Position numbers and translations under genes: made by a program. DNA of 64,000 bases, taken from contig NZ_BSYI01000015.1 of assembly GCF_030270585.1 (NCBI RefSeq), forward strand, positions 50,999-114,998, written 5' to 3'. The DNA is from Paralimibaculum aggregatum. Lineage in GTDB: Bacteria > Pseudomonadota > Alphaproteobacteria > Rhodobacterales > Rhodobacteraceae. Each line of letters opens with the position of its first letter. The stretch's first letter is position 1. Shown one piece after another: positions 53,612 to 62,048 of this stretch. The notes under the pieces were generated by a model that was given only the letters and a program-made list of their open reading frames with translations, had not been told where the DNA came from and ran no database searches.

Positions 53612-53988
53612 GCGTCCCCGAGGCGCCCCGGCATGCGGGGCGCCCGCCTCCGGACCGGCCTCGCCGAGCGGCTTGGATGCGCCGCCGGGTTCTGCTCTGC
53701 ATCGAAGCGCTGGCGACGACGCGAACCATTCCAACTGCGACGCCGGGAACGCGAACGGCCCCGGCATGGGCGCCTGCATCCATTGGGCATCCCGGGGAGG
53801 CCGCGCCGCACGGGCCCGTGCCACCGGCGCCTCCGCCGCGCCCCGGAAGGGCCCGGGCGCGCGGCCCGATGCGCCGGCGCGGTGCCCGGCAGCGGACCGG
53901 CACCGCCCGCGCACACGTGAAAAAGCCCGGCGCGCAGGGCGGCCGGGCTTCGGTCTTGCGGTCGGCGGGGCGCGATGCCCCGACCGGA
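53612..53988. other. 377-base intergenic stretch between convergent genes
   Basis: Between the PaaK-like gene and rpmJ. It contains the rpmJ-side terminator at 53920-53950 and otherwise no supported gene; open frames crossing it are low-complexity Ala/Pro/Arg. Confidence 0.6.
53920..53950 (-). terminator. Rho-independent terminator of the rpmI-rplT-rpmJ group
   Basis: On the minus strand AAGCCCGGC pairs perfectly with GCCGGGCTT around a 10-base loop, followed by TTTTTCAC. Stem arms are 53942-53950 and 53923-53931; the T-run is the complement of 53920-53924. It lies 38 bases past the rpmJ stop. This is the one clear intrinsic terminator with a T-run that I see in the window. Confidence 0.85.
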
Positions 53989-54114
53989 TCAGCCCTGGCG
54001 GGCCTTGAACTTCTTCTGGGTCTTGTTGATCACGTAGACCCGGCCGCGCCGCTTCACGACCTGGCAGTCGCGATGGCGTGCCTTGAGCGAGCGCAACGAG
54101 CTCTTGACCTTCAT
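53989..54114 (-). CDS. rpmJ: 50S ribosomal protein L36
   Basis: 41 residues: [20 protein letters not shown], then [20 protein letters not shown]. It has a single Cys, so it is the zinc-independent form of L36. GAGGAGG precedes ATG 54114 at normal distance. It lies 10 bases after rplT and is likely cotranscribed, with the terminator at 53920 closing the unit. Confidence 0.96.
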   Translation of the reverse strand: MKVKSSLRSLKARHRDCQVVKRRGRVYVINKTQKKFKARQG

Positions 54115-54124
54115 ATCCGCCTCC

Positions 54125-54487
54125 TCAGGCCAGCGCCGCGCGAGCGCGGTCGACGATTGCGTTGAAACCCGCCGGATCATGCACGGCGAGATCGGCGAGC
54201 ACCTTGCGGTCCACCTCGATGCCGGACTTGGCGAGCCCGTCGATGAAGCGCGAATAGGTCATCTCGACATCATGCTCGCGCACCGCCGCGTTGATCCGCT
54301 GGATCCACAGCGAGCGGAAATTCCGCTTCCTGACCTTGCGGTCGCGGGTCTGGTACTGCAGCGCCTTGTCGACCGACTGCTTCGCGGTACGGAAGTTGCG
54401 CGAGCGGGCGCCGTAATGGCCCTTCGCCGCCTTGACCACCTTGCGGTGGCGCGCATGGGTGACAGTTCCACCTTTCACTCGGGGCAT
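54125..54487 (-). CDS. rplT: 50S ribosomal protein L20
   Basis: 120 residues: [60 protein letters not shown]. Binds 23S rRNA early in 50S assembly. GAGGAGG precedes ATG 54487. It follows rpmI by 12 bases; in many bacteria L20 represses translation of this operon, but I see no obvious regulatory structure here. Confidence 0.97.
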   Translation of the reverse strand: MPRVKGGTVTHARHRKVVKAAKGHYGARSRNFRTAKQSVDKALQYQTRDRKVRKRNFRSLWIQRINAAVREHDVEMTYSRFIDGLAKSGIEVDRKVLADLAVHDPAGFNAIVDRARAALA

Positions 54488-54499
54488 GGACTATCCTCC

Positions 54500-54697
54500 T
54501 CAGGCGTAGGGCAGGAACTGCTTCACGATGCGCTCATCCTGCTTGGAGAGCACGGTCGTGCCGCGTGCGTTGCGAATGAACTTGGTGGTGCGCTTGATCA
54601 TGCCGTGGCGCTTGCCGGCCTGTGCGACCTTGACGCGTCCGTTGGCGGTGACCTTGAAGCGCTTCTTCGCGCCCGACTTGGTCTTCATCTTGGGCAT
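54500..54697 (-). CDS. rpmI: 50S ribosomal protein L35
   Basis: 65 residues: [20 protein letters not shown], then [20 protein letters not shown] and the end KQFLPYA. AGGAG precedes ATG 54697. It is first of the rpmI-rplT-rpmJ unit; neither infC nor pheS is adjacent, although pheS usually follows rplT in many bacteria. Confidence 0.97.
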   Translation of the reverse strand: MPKMKTKSGAKKRFKVTANGRVKVAQAGKRHGMIKRTTKFIRNARGTTVLSKQDERIVKQFLPYA

Positions 54698-54835
54698 TTC
54701 GATCTCCTGGTCGATGTTCGGGGTCGCCGCGGCAGCCCAGTCCCGGCCGGGCGACCCGTTTGGAAGCGGCGTCTATAGCTTTCCAGAGGGCGCTTGGCAA
54801 CCCCGCGGGCCGTGGCGGCACCCGCCGCGGCGCCC

Positions 54836-57580
54836 TCAGCGCAGGCCGGAAGGCAGCGCGATATCGGCGAGATGCGGCGGCAGCGCGAGCTCGGCGCTGC
54901 GCTGCCCCTCGGCGCCGCGCCAGAGCTCCACCGCCACGGTGCCGCCACCCCGGAAGACCGCGCCGAGCACCGCCTTGAAGAGCGTGTCCTCGGCCGCCGC
55001 GAGCCCCGCGACCTCGATGCCGGCAACGCGCAGCACCACATCGCCGGGGGCGAGATCGTCGCGGCTGCTGGCCAGCACCAGCCCGCCGGCGCGCGGCGGC
55101 AGCCCGGCGCCAAGCAGCCGCCGGTGGGCCGGCTCCAGCGCCCCCAGGGCAAATCCGAGCATCGCCGGCGCCCGGGTCGCGAGCCGCGCGATATCCGCCG
55201 CGCCCAGCACCATCGGCACGCCGCGCCGCTCCGCCGCCAGCGCCCGCAGCAGGCCCTCGACCAGCGCCCGGTCGGCGGTGGCGCGGCGGGCCGGCTCGGC
55301 GCCCGGCGGGATCAGCGCCGCCTCGAAGAGCGCCGCGGCGATCAGCGCATCGGCGATGCCGACACCGCGATCGGCGAGCCCCTTGAGCCGCTCGATCGCA
55401 TATTGCCGCTCGGCGCCGCCACCCGCGGCCTCGAGCGCCAGCACCGCCGCGCCGAGCTCGGCCAGCGGTGCACCGGCCGCCGCCGCCGATGCCAGCGCCG
55501 CCGGGCGATGCGCGGGCTCGGCCGCCAGCGCCGCCAGCAGCAGGGCGGCGGAATCCGGGTTGTCGATCTCGTCGAGGCGCAGCCGCGCGGCCTCCGCGGC
55601 GCCCTCCGCCAGATCGAGCAGCGCCAGCCGGGCCGCCGCCCGGTCGCGCAGCAGCCGTTCCTCGATGTCGAGCCCGGCCGGCTCCGGCAGCCGCGCACAG
55701 GCAGCACGCAGCCCCGCCGCCGGCACCCCGGCGAGCGCCGGGGCCAGCGCCTCCGCCGGGCGGTTGAGCAGCGTGTCGAGGGCCTCGAAGTCGCGGAGCT
55801 TCGCCGGGTCGAGCAGCGCCTCGGGCTCGAGCACCGCCAGCCGCCGCTCGCAGCTGCGCAGCGCCGCGACCTCGAGCCCGTCGATCCGGAGCGCCGGATC
55901 GAGCGCGATCCCGGCCTCCTCGGCCCGGCGCACCGCCGCCGCCGCGGCCTCCCGGTCGGGCAGCCGGCCGGCGCGCCAGAGGCTCGGGCCACGATGCGCC
56001 GAGAGCAGCACCGCGCCGCGCAGCGCATCGGCCAGCGGCACGCCGCGGCCCGCGGCCTCCGCCAGCGCGGCCAGCGCGGCTTCGGTGTCGCGCGGGCGGT
56101 AGGTGCCGTCGAAGAGCACCACCGCCTGCAGGAGGCGCGCGGCGCCGCTGCCGCTGTCGGCGGCACGGTCGAGCGCCGCCAGCACCGAAGCCGGCGCCTG
56201 GGTGCCCGACCCCTCGGCCAGCAGCCGGAGCGCCGCCAGCACCGCCGCGGGCGTTCGCTCCGGCGCCGAGGGCGCGAGCGCCGCGGCGGCCGCCATCGCG
56301 CCTTCCGCCCCCGGTGCCAGCATGGCGAGGCGCAGCGCGCGTTCGGGCGCGGCATCGGCCGCCGTCTCGGCGCGCGCACAGCGGGCCTCGATCTCGGCGA
56401 GCTCGGCCGTGCCCAGGCCGGTGGCCGCACGCACCGCCTCGAGCCAGTGCCGGCCCAGCTCGCGGGCATCGGCGAAGGCGTCGAGCCGGCCCAGGACACC
56501 GGCATTCAGCGACAGGATCTCGGCCGGGTCGAAGCCCAGCGCCGCGTCGCAGCGCTCGCCCTCGCGGGCCCGGAGCCTCGCCTGCAGCAGCGCATCCTGA
56601 CGCCGCGCCGCGCGGTGCCAGGGGGTCTCGGCCCGGTCGCGCAGGAAGTCGCCCAGCGCCCGGTCATTGCCGAGCCGCAGCGCCGCCAGCGCATCCGCAT
56701 AGGCCTCGCGCACCGTCGGCCGCCCGTCGAAGCGCCGCTCCGGGATGCCGTGGCGGGTGAGCACGAACTCGCCGCCGCGGTCGTTGCGCCCGAAGCTCCA
56801 GAGCGCCAGCCCCGCCCCGCCTGCCGAGGCGAGATCGGCCGCGGTGACGAAGGCGTCCGGGTCGGCATGCTCGGGCGCCAGCGCACCGAATTCGGGCGAC
56901 TGTGCCAGCGCCGCCACCAGATGCGCCATGACGCGGATCTCGGCGCTCCAGGGCACCAGCGCCTGGCGCGCCGGGTCGAAGACGCTCGCCCGGCCGAGCC
57001 AGCCCGGTCCGCTGCCGGGGCGGCTGACCTGCCCCCAGCGCGCATCCGCCTCGGCGATCTGCGCGGTGAAGGCGACGAGCACATGGCGCGCATCGCTCGC
57101 ATCCAGCGCCTCCATGATCGGCGCCAGCGCCACCGGGTCCGGCGCCGGATCGTCCGGCCGCCCCTCGGTGCCGGCGAGCATCAGCCCCTCCGGCCCCGGC
57201 GCGAGGCGGCTGTCGATCACCACCAGCAGCCCGGCATCGCGATCGCCGCCGCTCCGGGCGATCCAGTCATCGACGGCACCGGCGAGCCCGCCGGCCGGCC
57301 GGCTCTCCGGGCCCAGCTCGGTGACCGCGACGCCGAGGCTCTCGAGCCAGGCGCGCAGGGCCTCGCGCTCCACCGGGTCGCCGGCCCCCTGTCCGGTGGC
57401 GGTGGTGAGCAGCAGCGCGCGGTGGGCAGGATCGGGATAGAGCGTGACCTCCTCCACGAGAAGCCCGCGATCGTCGTAGTATTCCGCGGCGATCTCGGCG
57501 CGGGCCGACGGCATGGCCCCGGCCAACCAGGCCAGGCCGACGAGCAGCGCCCCGGCGAACCGCGCCCCGGTCCGGCGCAT
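54836..57580 (-). CDS. Exported 914-residue protein with caspase-like N-terminus and PDZ-like C-terminus
   Basis: Signal peptide FAGALLVGLAWLAGAMPSARA. Residues ~50-260 resemble a caspase-fold domain: RALLLTTATGQGAGDPVERE, LRAWLESLGVAVTELGPES, DAGLLVVIDSRLAPGPEGLM. The usual catalytic His-Gly and Cys motifs are not visible, so it looks inactive. A long Ala-rich helical-repeat region follows (TPR/Sel1-like, e.g. ALAALAEAAGRGVPLADALR). The last ~90 residues look like a PDZ domain (GGLVLASSRDDLAPGDVVLR, VAGIEVAGLAAAEDTLFKAV). Start ATG 57580 overlaps the stop of the TAXI-like gene (TGATG). It likely acts as a periplasmic scaffold in the locus at 54.8-64 kb. Confidence 0.75.
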   Translation of the reverse strand: MRRTGARFAGALLVGLAWLAGAMPSARAEIAAEYYDDRGLLVEEVTLYPDPAHRALLLTTATGQGAGDPVEREALRAWLESLGVAVTELGPESRPAGGLAGAVDDWIARSGGDRDAGLLVVIDSRLAPGPEGLMLAGTEGRPDDPAPDPVALAPIMEALDASDARHVLVAFTAQIAEADARWGQVSRPGSGPGWLGRASVFDPARQALVPWSAEIRVMAHLVAALAQSPEFGALAPEHADPDAFVTAADLASAGGAGLALWSFGRNDRGGEFVLTRHGIPERRFDGRPTVREAYADALAALRLGNDRALGDFLRDRAETPWHRAARRQDALLQARLRAREGERCDAALGFDPAEILSLNAGVLGRLDAFADARELGRHWLEAVRAATGLGTAELAEIEARCARAETAADAAPERALRLAMLAPGAEGAMAAAAALAPSAPERTPAAVLAALRLLAEGSGTQAPASVLAALDRAADSGSGAARLLQAVVLFDGTYRPRDTEAALAALAEAAGRGVPLADALRGAVLLSAHRGPSLWRAGRLPDREAAAAAVRRAEEAGIALDPALRIDGLEVAALRSCERRLAVLEPEALLDPAKLRDFEALDTLLNRPAEALAPALAGVPAAGLRAACARLPEPAGLDIEERLLRDRAAARLALLDLAEGAAEAARLRLDEIDNPDSAALLLAALAAEPAHRPAALASAAAAGAPLAELGAAVLALEAAGGGAERQYAIERLKGLADRGVGIADALIAAALFEAALIPPGAEPARRATADRALVEGLLRALAAERRGVPMVLGAADIARLATRAPAMLGFALGALEPAHRRLLGAGLPPRAGGLVLASSRDDLAPGDVVLRVAGIEVAGLAAAEDTLFKAVLGAVFRGGGTVAVELWRGAEGQRSAELALPPHLADIALPSGLR

Positions 57581-58638
57581 CACTCGCTCCCCCCGTCGCT
57601 GCCGCCGCCGAGCAGCGAGCCGATGGCGTCGAAGAGCTGCCGTCCGGCCTCCGGCGGGACCGGACCGGCGGCTGGCGGGGCGGCCGGCGCGGCCTCTGCC
57701 GTCGCGGCAGCGGATGCCGGCGGAGCGACCCCGCCGCAGGGATGCGGCGCGAAGCCGGTGGTGCGGCCCGGCCGCACGCCCTGCCAGAGCGGATCGCCGT
57801 GGCGCCCGAGCATGGCCAGCGAGGCGGCAAGCTCGGTGGCGGCCTCGGCGAGGCGCTCGCAGGTCGGCCCGCGATAGAGCCAGGCGACGAGTGCCGCCCG
57901 CACCGCCACCGTCGGCACCGCGCCCTCGGCAAAGCGATAGGTCCCGGCCGGCAGCTCGGCCGGCTCGTGCCCGGCGATCCCGCCCGCCGGCGCGAGCGGC
58001 ACCAGGCGCACCCCGTCGCCGCGGTCGATCGCGCGGGCCAGCAGCGGCACCGGCGCCGGCGCGGTCAGGAAGACCGCATCCACGCGGCCCGCCAGCAGCG
58101 CGGCCACCGCGCTCTCGACGGGGCCGGTGTCGAGGCTCGCCGGCCGCACCCGGGCGGCGTCGAGCAGCAGCGCAGCGGTCACCGCGCCGGGGCTGTCGAG
58201 CGCGCCGATGGCGATGCGCGCACCGCCAAGATCCTCGATGCCGCGGGCATGGCCGCGCACCAGCAGATGCACCGGCTGCGCGCCCAGCGCCATGATCTGC
58301 GCCATGTCGGCGCCGAGCCCGGCAAAGCCGGCGGCATCCGCGCGCCCGAGACGGCGGCCGAGGAAGGCCGGCAGGTCGCCCGGCACGATGGCCATCTGCA
58401 CGCCAGGGCTGCGCCGCGCTGCGGCAAGCGGCCCGAAGGCGCCGGGCACCGCGCGCGGCTCCACCGCGATCCCTGCCGCCGAGAGCGCCGAGGCTATGTC
58501 GCGCGCCAGCCGCGCCGAGGGCGTGCCGGGCAGCCCGGCGGCGAGGCCGAGCGGCCCGGGCGCCTGCTGCGCCGGCGCGCCGAGGGGCAGGGCCGCGAGC
58601 GCCAGGGCGGCGAGCGCCGCGCGGGGGAATGTCGTCAT
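57580..58638 (-). CDS. TAXI-type periplasmic solute-binding-like protein
   Basis: 352 residues. Signal peptide MTTFPRAALAALALAALPLG with cleavage near GAPAQQ. The domain (residues ~30-290) matches TAXI-family binding proteins: LAAGLPGTPSARLARDIASA, VQMAIVPGDLPAFLGRRLG, RIAIGALDSPGAVTAALLLD, GRVDAVFLTAPAPVPLL. A low-complexity Ala/Pro linker and a short end (RQLFDAIGSLLGGGSD) follow. No TRAP permease lies nearby, so it may be a sensor or scaffold rather than a transport component. GAGGAGG precedes ATG 58638. It is coupled to the 914-residue gene. Confidence 0.78.
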   Translation of the reverse strand: MTTFPRAALAALALAALPLGAPAQQAPGPLGLAAGLPGTPSARLARDIASALSAAGIAVEPRAVPGAFGPLAAARRSPGVQMAIVPGDLPAFLGRRLGRADAAGFAGLGADMAQIMALGAQPVHLLVRGHARGIEDLGGARIAIGALDSPGAVTAALLLDAARVRPASLDTGPVESAVAALLAGRVDAVFLTAPAPVPLLARAIDRGDGVRLVPLAPAGGIAGHEPAELPAGTYRFAEGAVPTVAVRAALVAWLYRGPTCERLAEAATELAASLAMLGRHGDPLWQGVRPGRTTGFAPHPCGGVAPPASAAATAEAAPAAPPAAGPVPPEAGRQLFDAIGSLLGGGSDGGSE

Positions 58639-58688
58639 CGGATGCCTCCTCGGGCAGGGACGCGAACGCAGGCAGGACCGCAGGCGAC

Positions 58689-58748
58689 GACGCCAGGACG
58701 GGAGACGCCAGGACGGGAGACGCCAGGACGGGAGACGCCAGGACGCGA
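58689..58748. repeat. 15-bp tandem repeat, four units
   Basis: Four adjacent units of GACGCCAGGACGGGA (58689-58703, 58704-58718, 58719-58733; the fourth, 58734-58748, has one change). It fills most of the 128-base gap between the FGE-like and TAXI-like genes and is not in a supported coding frame. Confidence 0.9.
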
Positions 58749-58766
58749 GACGGGGCGCGGCGGCGC

Positions 58767-60389
58767 TCATTCCAGCACCGGCTCGGAGGCGACCACCCGG
58801 AAGCCGATCGCCGGATGCGGCAGGCTCTCGGGCGCCGGCGCGCGGTTCTCGATGCGCAGTGCCAGCGGCCCGTCGGCATAGCTGCCGCCCTTGACCACGC
58901 GCTTGCGCGAGGGGCAGCCGGCGCGGCGCACCGGATGGTCGGGCTCGCTCCAGCAGTCCTCGACCCATTCCCAGAGATTGCCGCTCATGTCCTGCAGCCG
59001 CCAGCGCGGGCTCTCGCGCTCGCCGCCGAAGCCGACCGGCATCGGCCCGTCGCCGCGGGCACCGCCGGGGGCGGCGCAGCCCTGGCAGACCGCGCGCCCC
59101 GGCAGCATCACGTCGCCCCACCAATAGGCCGGCGGGCGGGTGGCACCGGCGCGGTAGCCGGCCTCGCCGCGGGCGGCATATTCCCATTCCGCCTCGCTCG
59201 GCAGGCGGTAGACCGGGCCGTTGGAGACCGAGTTGAGCCAGCGGATATAGGCCTGCGCCTGTTCCCAGCTCACGCTGACCGGCATCTGCCCGTCGGCGAG
59301 ATCGGCGGTCTCGGTATCGGCCAGCGGCGCGCAGGCCCGGGCAAGCTCGCAGGGCCGCCACTGCGCCACCGTGACCTCGGTGATGCCGACCGCCAGCAGC
59401 AGGCCCTCGACCTCGCTCTCCACGCCCTCGCCCATCAGCCGCTCCGGCCCCGCGCGCGCGCCCGCGGCGGCGGCCAGCGCGAAGCGCGCCTTCGGCAGCA
59501 CCATCATCGGCGGGCAGTCGGCGCATTGCTCGGGCACCGGGAGATAGGGCTCCCAGGCGCGCGCCTGCCGCGCGGTCCTCGGGGCATAGGGGCCCCAGAA
59601 CGCCACCGAGCAGACGCCGCTGCCGGCCCAGTCGCGCAGCTGGCCGGTGCCGCCGAGGGCGAAGGCGCGGCGCTGCTCCTCGGCGGTCTCCTGATCGTTG
59701 CGCTTGGCATAGGCGATGAGCAGCGCCAGCGCGGTGTCCTCGGCGGGCAGGTTGAAGGCGCCGAGCACGCGGAAGCTCTCTCCCGGCTCGATGGTCTCGA
59801 GGAAATTCGCCTTCTCCGGCACCGGGCTGTCCATCAGCGCCACCGGCTCGCGCGCGGTGCAGGTGGCGACGAGCGAGACCGAGGCGAGGCAGACCCTGTC
59901 GCTCGCCGGGATCGTGTCCATCGCCACATAGGCCGGCGCCGAGGCGAGGATCTTGCTGTCGGAGAAGCGGATCACCTCGGCGCGCAGCAGCACCGTATCG
60001 GCATCCTCGACCGACCACTTGACCGCGATGGCGGCGCCGTCCTCGAGGCTCTCGCGGCGCTGGCTGTCGATCCGGTCCATGCGGAAGCCGCGGAGATAGC
60101 TGGTGAGCTTGTCGTTGAGCCCGCGGGCGAGGCGGCCGGAGAACGGCTGGCAGAGCAGCTCCTCGCTCGAGCGGGCCTGGCGGATCAGCGAGAACTTGAG
60201 ATCCTCGGCGCCGCGCCCGGTCTGCGCCGAGAGCGCCTGGGCGATGTCGCGGGCGATGTCGTCCAGCGCGTCGTCATAGGGCCGCACATACTGCGCCGCG
60301 GCCGGCCCGGCGAGCGAGACGAGCATCAGAATTGCCGCGAAGACCGCCGGGAAATTGGACAGCGTCGACCAGAAACGTGCAAAAAGCAT
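58767..60389 (-). CDS. Exported FGE/SUMF1-fold protein lacking the FGE cysteines
   Basis: 540 residues. N-terminal signal (FPAVFAAILMLVSLAGPAAA). Residues ~35-180 are a novel alpha/beta domain (YDDALDDIARDIAQALSAQT). The C-terminal ~220 residues are formylglycine-generating-enzyme-like: VGITEVTVAQWRPCELARAC, MPVSVSWEQAQAYIRWLNSV, YRLPSEAEWEYAARGEAGYR, LQDMSGNLWEWVEDCW, KRVVKGGSYADGPLALRIEN, AIGFRVV. True FGEs need a Cys pair in the GGSWxCGxxxC block; here it reads GGSYADGPLALR. A ligand-binding C-type-lectin-like role is more likely. It heads the minus arm of the divergent locus. Confidence 0.82.
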   Translation of the reverse strand: MLFARFWSTLSNFPAVFAAILMLVSLAGPAAAQYVRPYDDALDDIARDIAQALSAQTGRGAEDLKFSLIRQARSSEELLCQPFSGRLARGLNDKLTSYLRGFRMDRIDSQRRESLEDGAAIAVKWSVEDADTVLLRAEVIRFSDSKILASAPAYVAMDTIPASDRVCLASVSLVATCTAREPVALMDSPVPEKANFLETIEPGESFRVLGAFNLPAEDTALALLIAYAKRNDQETAEEQRRAFALGGTGQLRDWAGSGVCSVAFWGPYAPRTARQARAWEPYLPVPEQCADCPPMMVLPKARFALAAAAGARAGPERLMGEGVESEVEGLLLAVGITEVTVAQWRPCELARACAPLADTETADLADGQMPVSVSWEQAQAYIRWLNSVSNGPVYRLPSEAEWEYAARGEAGYRAGATRPPAYWWGDVMLPGRAVCQGCAAPGGARGDGPMPVGFGGERESPRWRLQDMSGNLWEWVEDCWSEPDHPVRRAGCPSRKRVVKGGSYADGPLALRIENRAPAPESLPHPAIGFRVVASEPVLE

Positions 60390-60418
60390 GGCGCGACTCT
60401 CATTTCTGCGGTGTTCCG

Positions 60419-60446
60419 ACTATAAAAACCGGGGTGTGGTTTGCAA
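60419..60446 (-). promoter_or_regulatory. Candidate promoter for the FGE-like gene
   Basis: On the minus strand TTGCAA (complement of 60441-60446), 16-base spacer, TATAGT (complement of 60419-60424). It is about 30 bases upstream of the gene start. An inverted repeat AAAAACCG (60424-60431) / CGGTTTTT (60461-60468) spans it and may be an operator shared by both arms of the divergent locus. Confidence 0.4.
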
Positions 60447-60517
60447 TAACCGGGGGAGAGCGGTTTTTCCGGGCTGCCGCAGGCCGCGGCCCCGGGCGAG
60501 GGAGGTTGAGGACGACG

Positions 60518-62047
60518 ATGCCCGTGATCAAGATGGAGTTCGCCCGCGCGGGGCTCGCGGCCAGCGCCACGAGCGAGAGCTTCCTCAACCACATGCAGCT
60601 GCTGCGCGATGCCCGCGCCTGGTCGGGCGGGGCCGGCGGCGCCGAGCTGCCGCGCTTCTCCGAGAGCACGGTGCGCTATCTCGAGCGCTCGCTGCTCGCG
60701 CGCGGGGCCGACCTGCGCGACGCGGTGTTCCAGTTTGCCCACCTGATCGGCATGGCGGCGGCGATCAGCCCCTCCGGCCGGGCGCTCGACACGCTCTACG
60801 GCTTTGACGGGCCGGTGCGCGCGCGGCGCCTCGCCGGGCATCTCGCGCAGGGCCTCGAGGGCATCCGCAGCCATGTCGAGATGGAGGAGAACGCCTTCAA
60901 CCTCGTCTATGGCCATGACCAGAGCTATCGCCTGCTGCATGCCCGCCTGCCGCTGCTCTATGCGCTGCTCGAGTTCCTGCTGACCGCGCCGGATGCGCCC
61001 GAGCAGGCCCGCGAGGTGATGACGCTGATCGCCCGCATCGAGGAGGCGCCGCAGGATTTCGAGACCGTCCGCGCCACCTCCAACGCGATCGCCGCCACGC
61101 TCAATGCCGGGCTCGACCGGATGATGCGCTCGCGGGTCGAGCGCGACCGGCTGGAGGCGCTGGCCGCCCATCTCGACGAGACCGCGAGGGAGACCGAGGC
61201 CGGCGAGCGGCGCTGGACCATTGACGACGGCGCGATTCTCGCCTTCTGGCTGAGGGGCGCGGAGCCCGGCGGCCGCTCGGACGACTTCCGCCAGTTCCGC
61301 ACCGTGCACCGGGCATTTGTCGCCCTGCTTCTGGCATTGCGGGAAGGCGAGGATTTCCAGCGGCTCTACCGGCCGCAGGCCGCCGATGACGAGGAGGGAT
61401 ACTTGCAGCTCACCGATGACCAGGCGACGTTCGAGACCGTGGAGGAGGGCCTGCCCTCGCCGCTCGATGCGCTCGCCGAGGATCCGGTGGGCCGGGTGAA
61501 GTTCCTCACCGGCGCCGAGACGCGCAATCTCGAGATCGCCGCCCGGCTCTGGGGCGCGGTGCGGGCCTTCCCGCTCGCGGTGCTGCGCTCGGAGGTGATG
61601 GGCGGCGCGCAGAACGAGATCATCAACGCGCTGCGCTTCAAAAGGGCGCTTGGGCCGCTCATCGCCCTCGAGAAGCTGGAGGACCCGGACGAGGCGGGCT
61701 ATCCGGCGGTGGCCGAGCGCTATGCCCGGCTGCGGGCGCATCTGCGCCAGATGCTTCATGCCTCGGCCTATGTGACGGCGACGCGGCGGCAGATCAACCT
61801 GCCGGAACCCACCGCGAGCGAGACCCGCAAGGCCTATCGCGGGGTGCGCCGCGCCGGCTTCGGCGAGGCCTTCGACGATCCGGAGATCGGCGAGGCCTTC
61901 GAGGCGGCGATCACCCCGCTATCGGAGCTCGCCGGGCTGCTCGGCGAGCTCGAGGCGGCAATGCCGGGGGAACTGGTCGAGCGCTTCGCAGAGGACCGCG
62001 CGGTGTTCGCCGACGCCTTCGGAGAGATGTATGGCAAGGAGACGTGA
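60518..62047 (+). CDS. 509-residue helical protein of unknown function
   Basis: Almost entirely predicted helix, acidic and cytosolic: no signal peptide or membrane segment. Sample segments: RFSESTVRYLERSLLARGAD, LARIEEAPQDFETVRATSNA is replaced by LIARIEEAPQDFETVRATSN in register with EVMTL, and LRFKRALGPLIALEKLEDPD. It has a helical N-terminal half (residues ~1-270) and a C-terminal half (~330-500) joined by an acidic linker (ADDEEGYLQLTDD). ATG 60518 has GAGGA seven bases upstream. No family recognised. The next gene starts two bases after its stop. Confidence 0.8.
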   Translation: MPVIKMEFARAGLAASATSESFLNHMQLLRDARAWSGGAGGAELPRFSESTVRYLERSLLARGADLRDAVFQFAHLIGMAAAISPSGRALDTLYGFDGPVRARRLAGHLAQGLEGIRSHVEMEENAFNLVYGHDQSYRLLHARLPLLYALLEFLLTAPDAPEQAREVMTLIARIEEAPQDFETVRATSNAIAATLNAGLDRMMRSRVERDRLEALAAHLDETARETEAGERRWTIDDGAILAFWLRGAEPGGRSDDFRQFRTVHRAFVALLLALREGEDFQRLYRPQAADDEEGYLQLTDDQATFETVEEGLPSPLDALAEDPVGRVKFLTGAETRNLEIAARLWGAVRAFPLAVLRSEVMGGAQNEIINALRFKRALGPLIALEKLEDPDEAGYPAVAERYARLRAHLRQMLHASAYVTATRRQINLPEPTASETRKAYRGVRRAGFGEAFDDPEIGEAFEAAITPLSELAGLLGELEAAMPGELVERFAEDRAVFADAFGEMYGKET

Positions 62048-62048
62048 G

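Noticed and set aside
54794..57877. 1027-residue plus-strand open frame over the pseudo-caspase gene
   Set aside because: Arg/His/Gln-rich shadow. The minus-strand frame has a signal peptide, domain-like order and coupling with its neighbours.
58640..58766. Reading of the 15-bp repeat as a Ser-Trp-Arg-Leu-Pro repeat protein
   Set aside because: It is only seen when the TAXI-like and FGE-like genes are read in the wrong phase; no start or ribosome site.
57583..58879. Minus-strand open frame joining the 914-residue and TAXI-like genes as one longer protein
   Set aside because: The joined frame lies in different phase from the TAXI-like coding frame; the TGATG overlap shows two separate genes.
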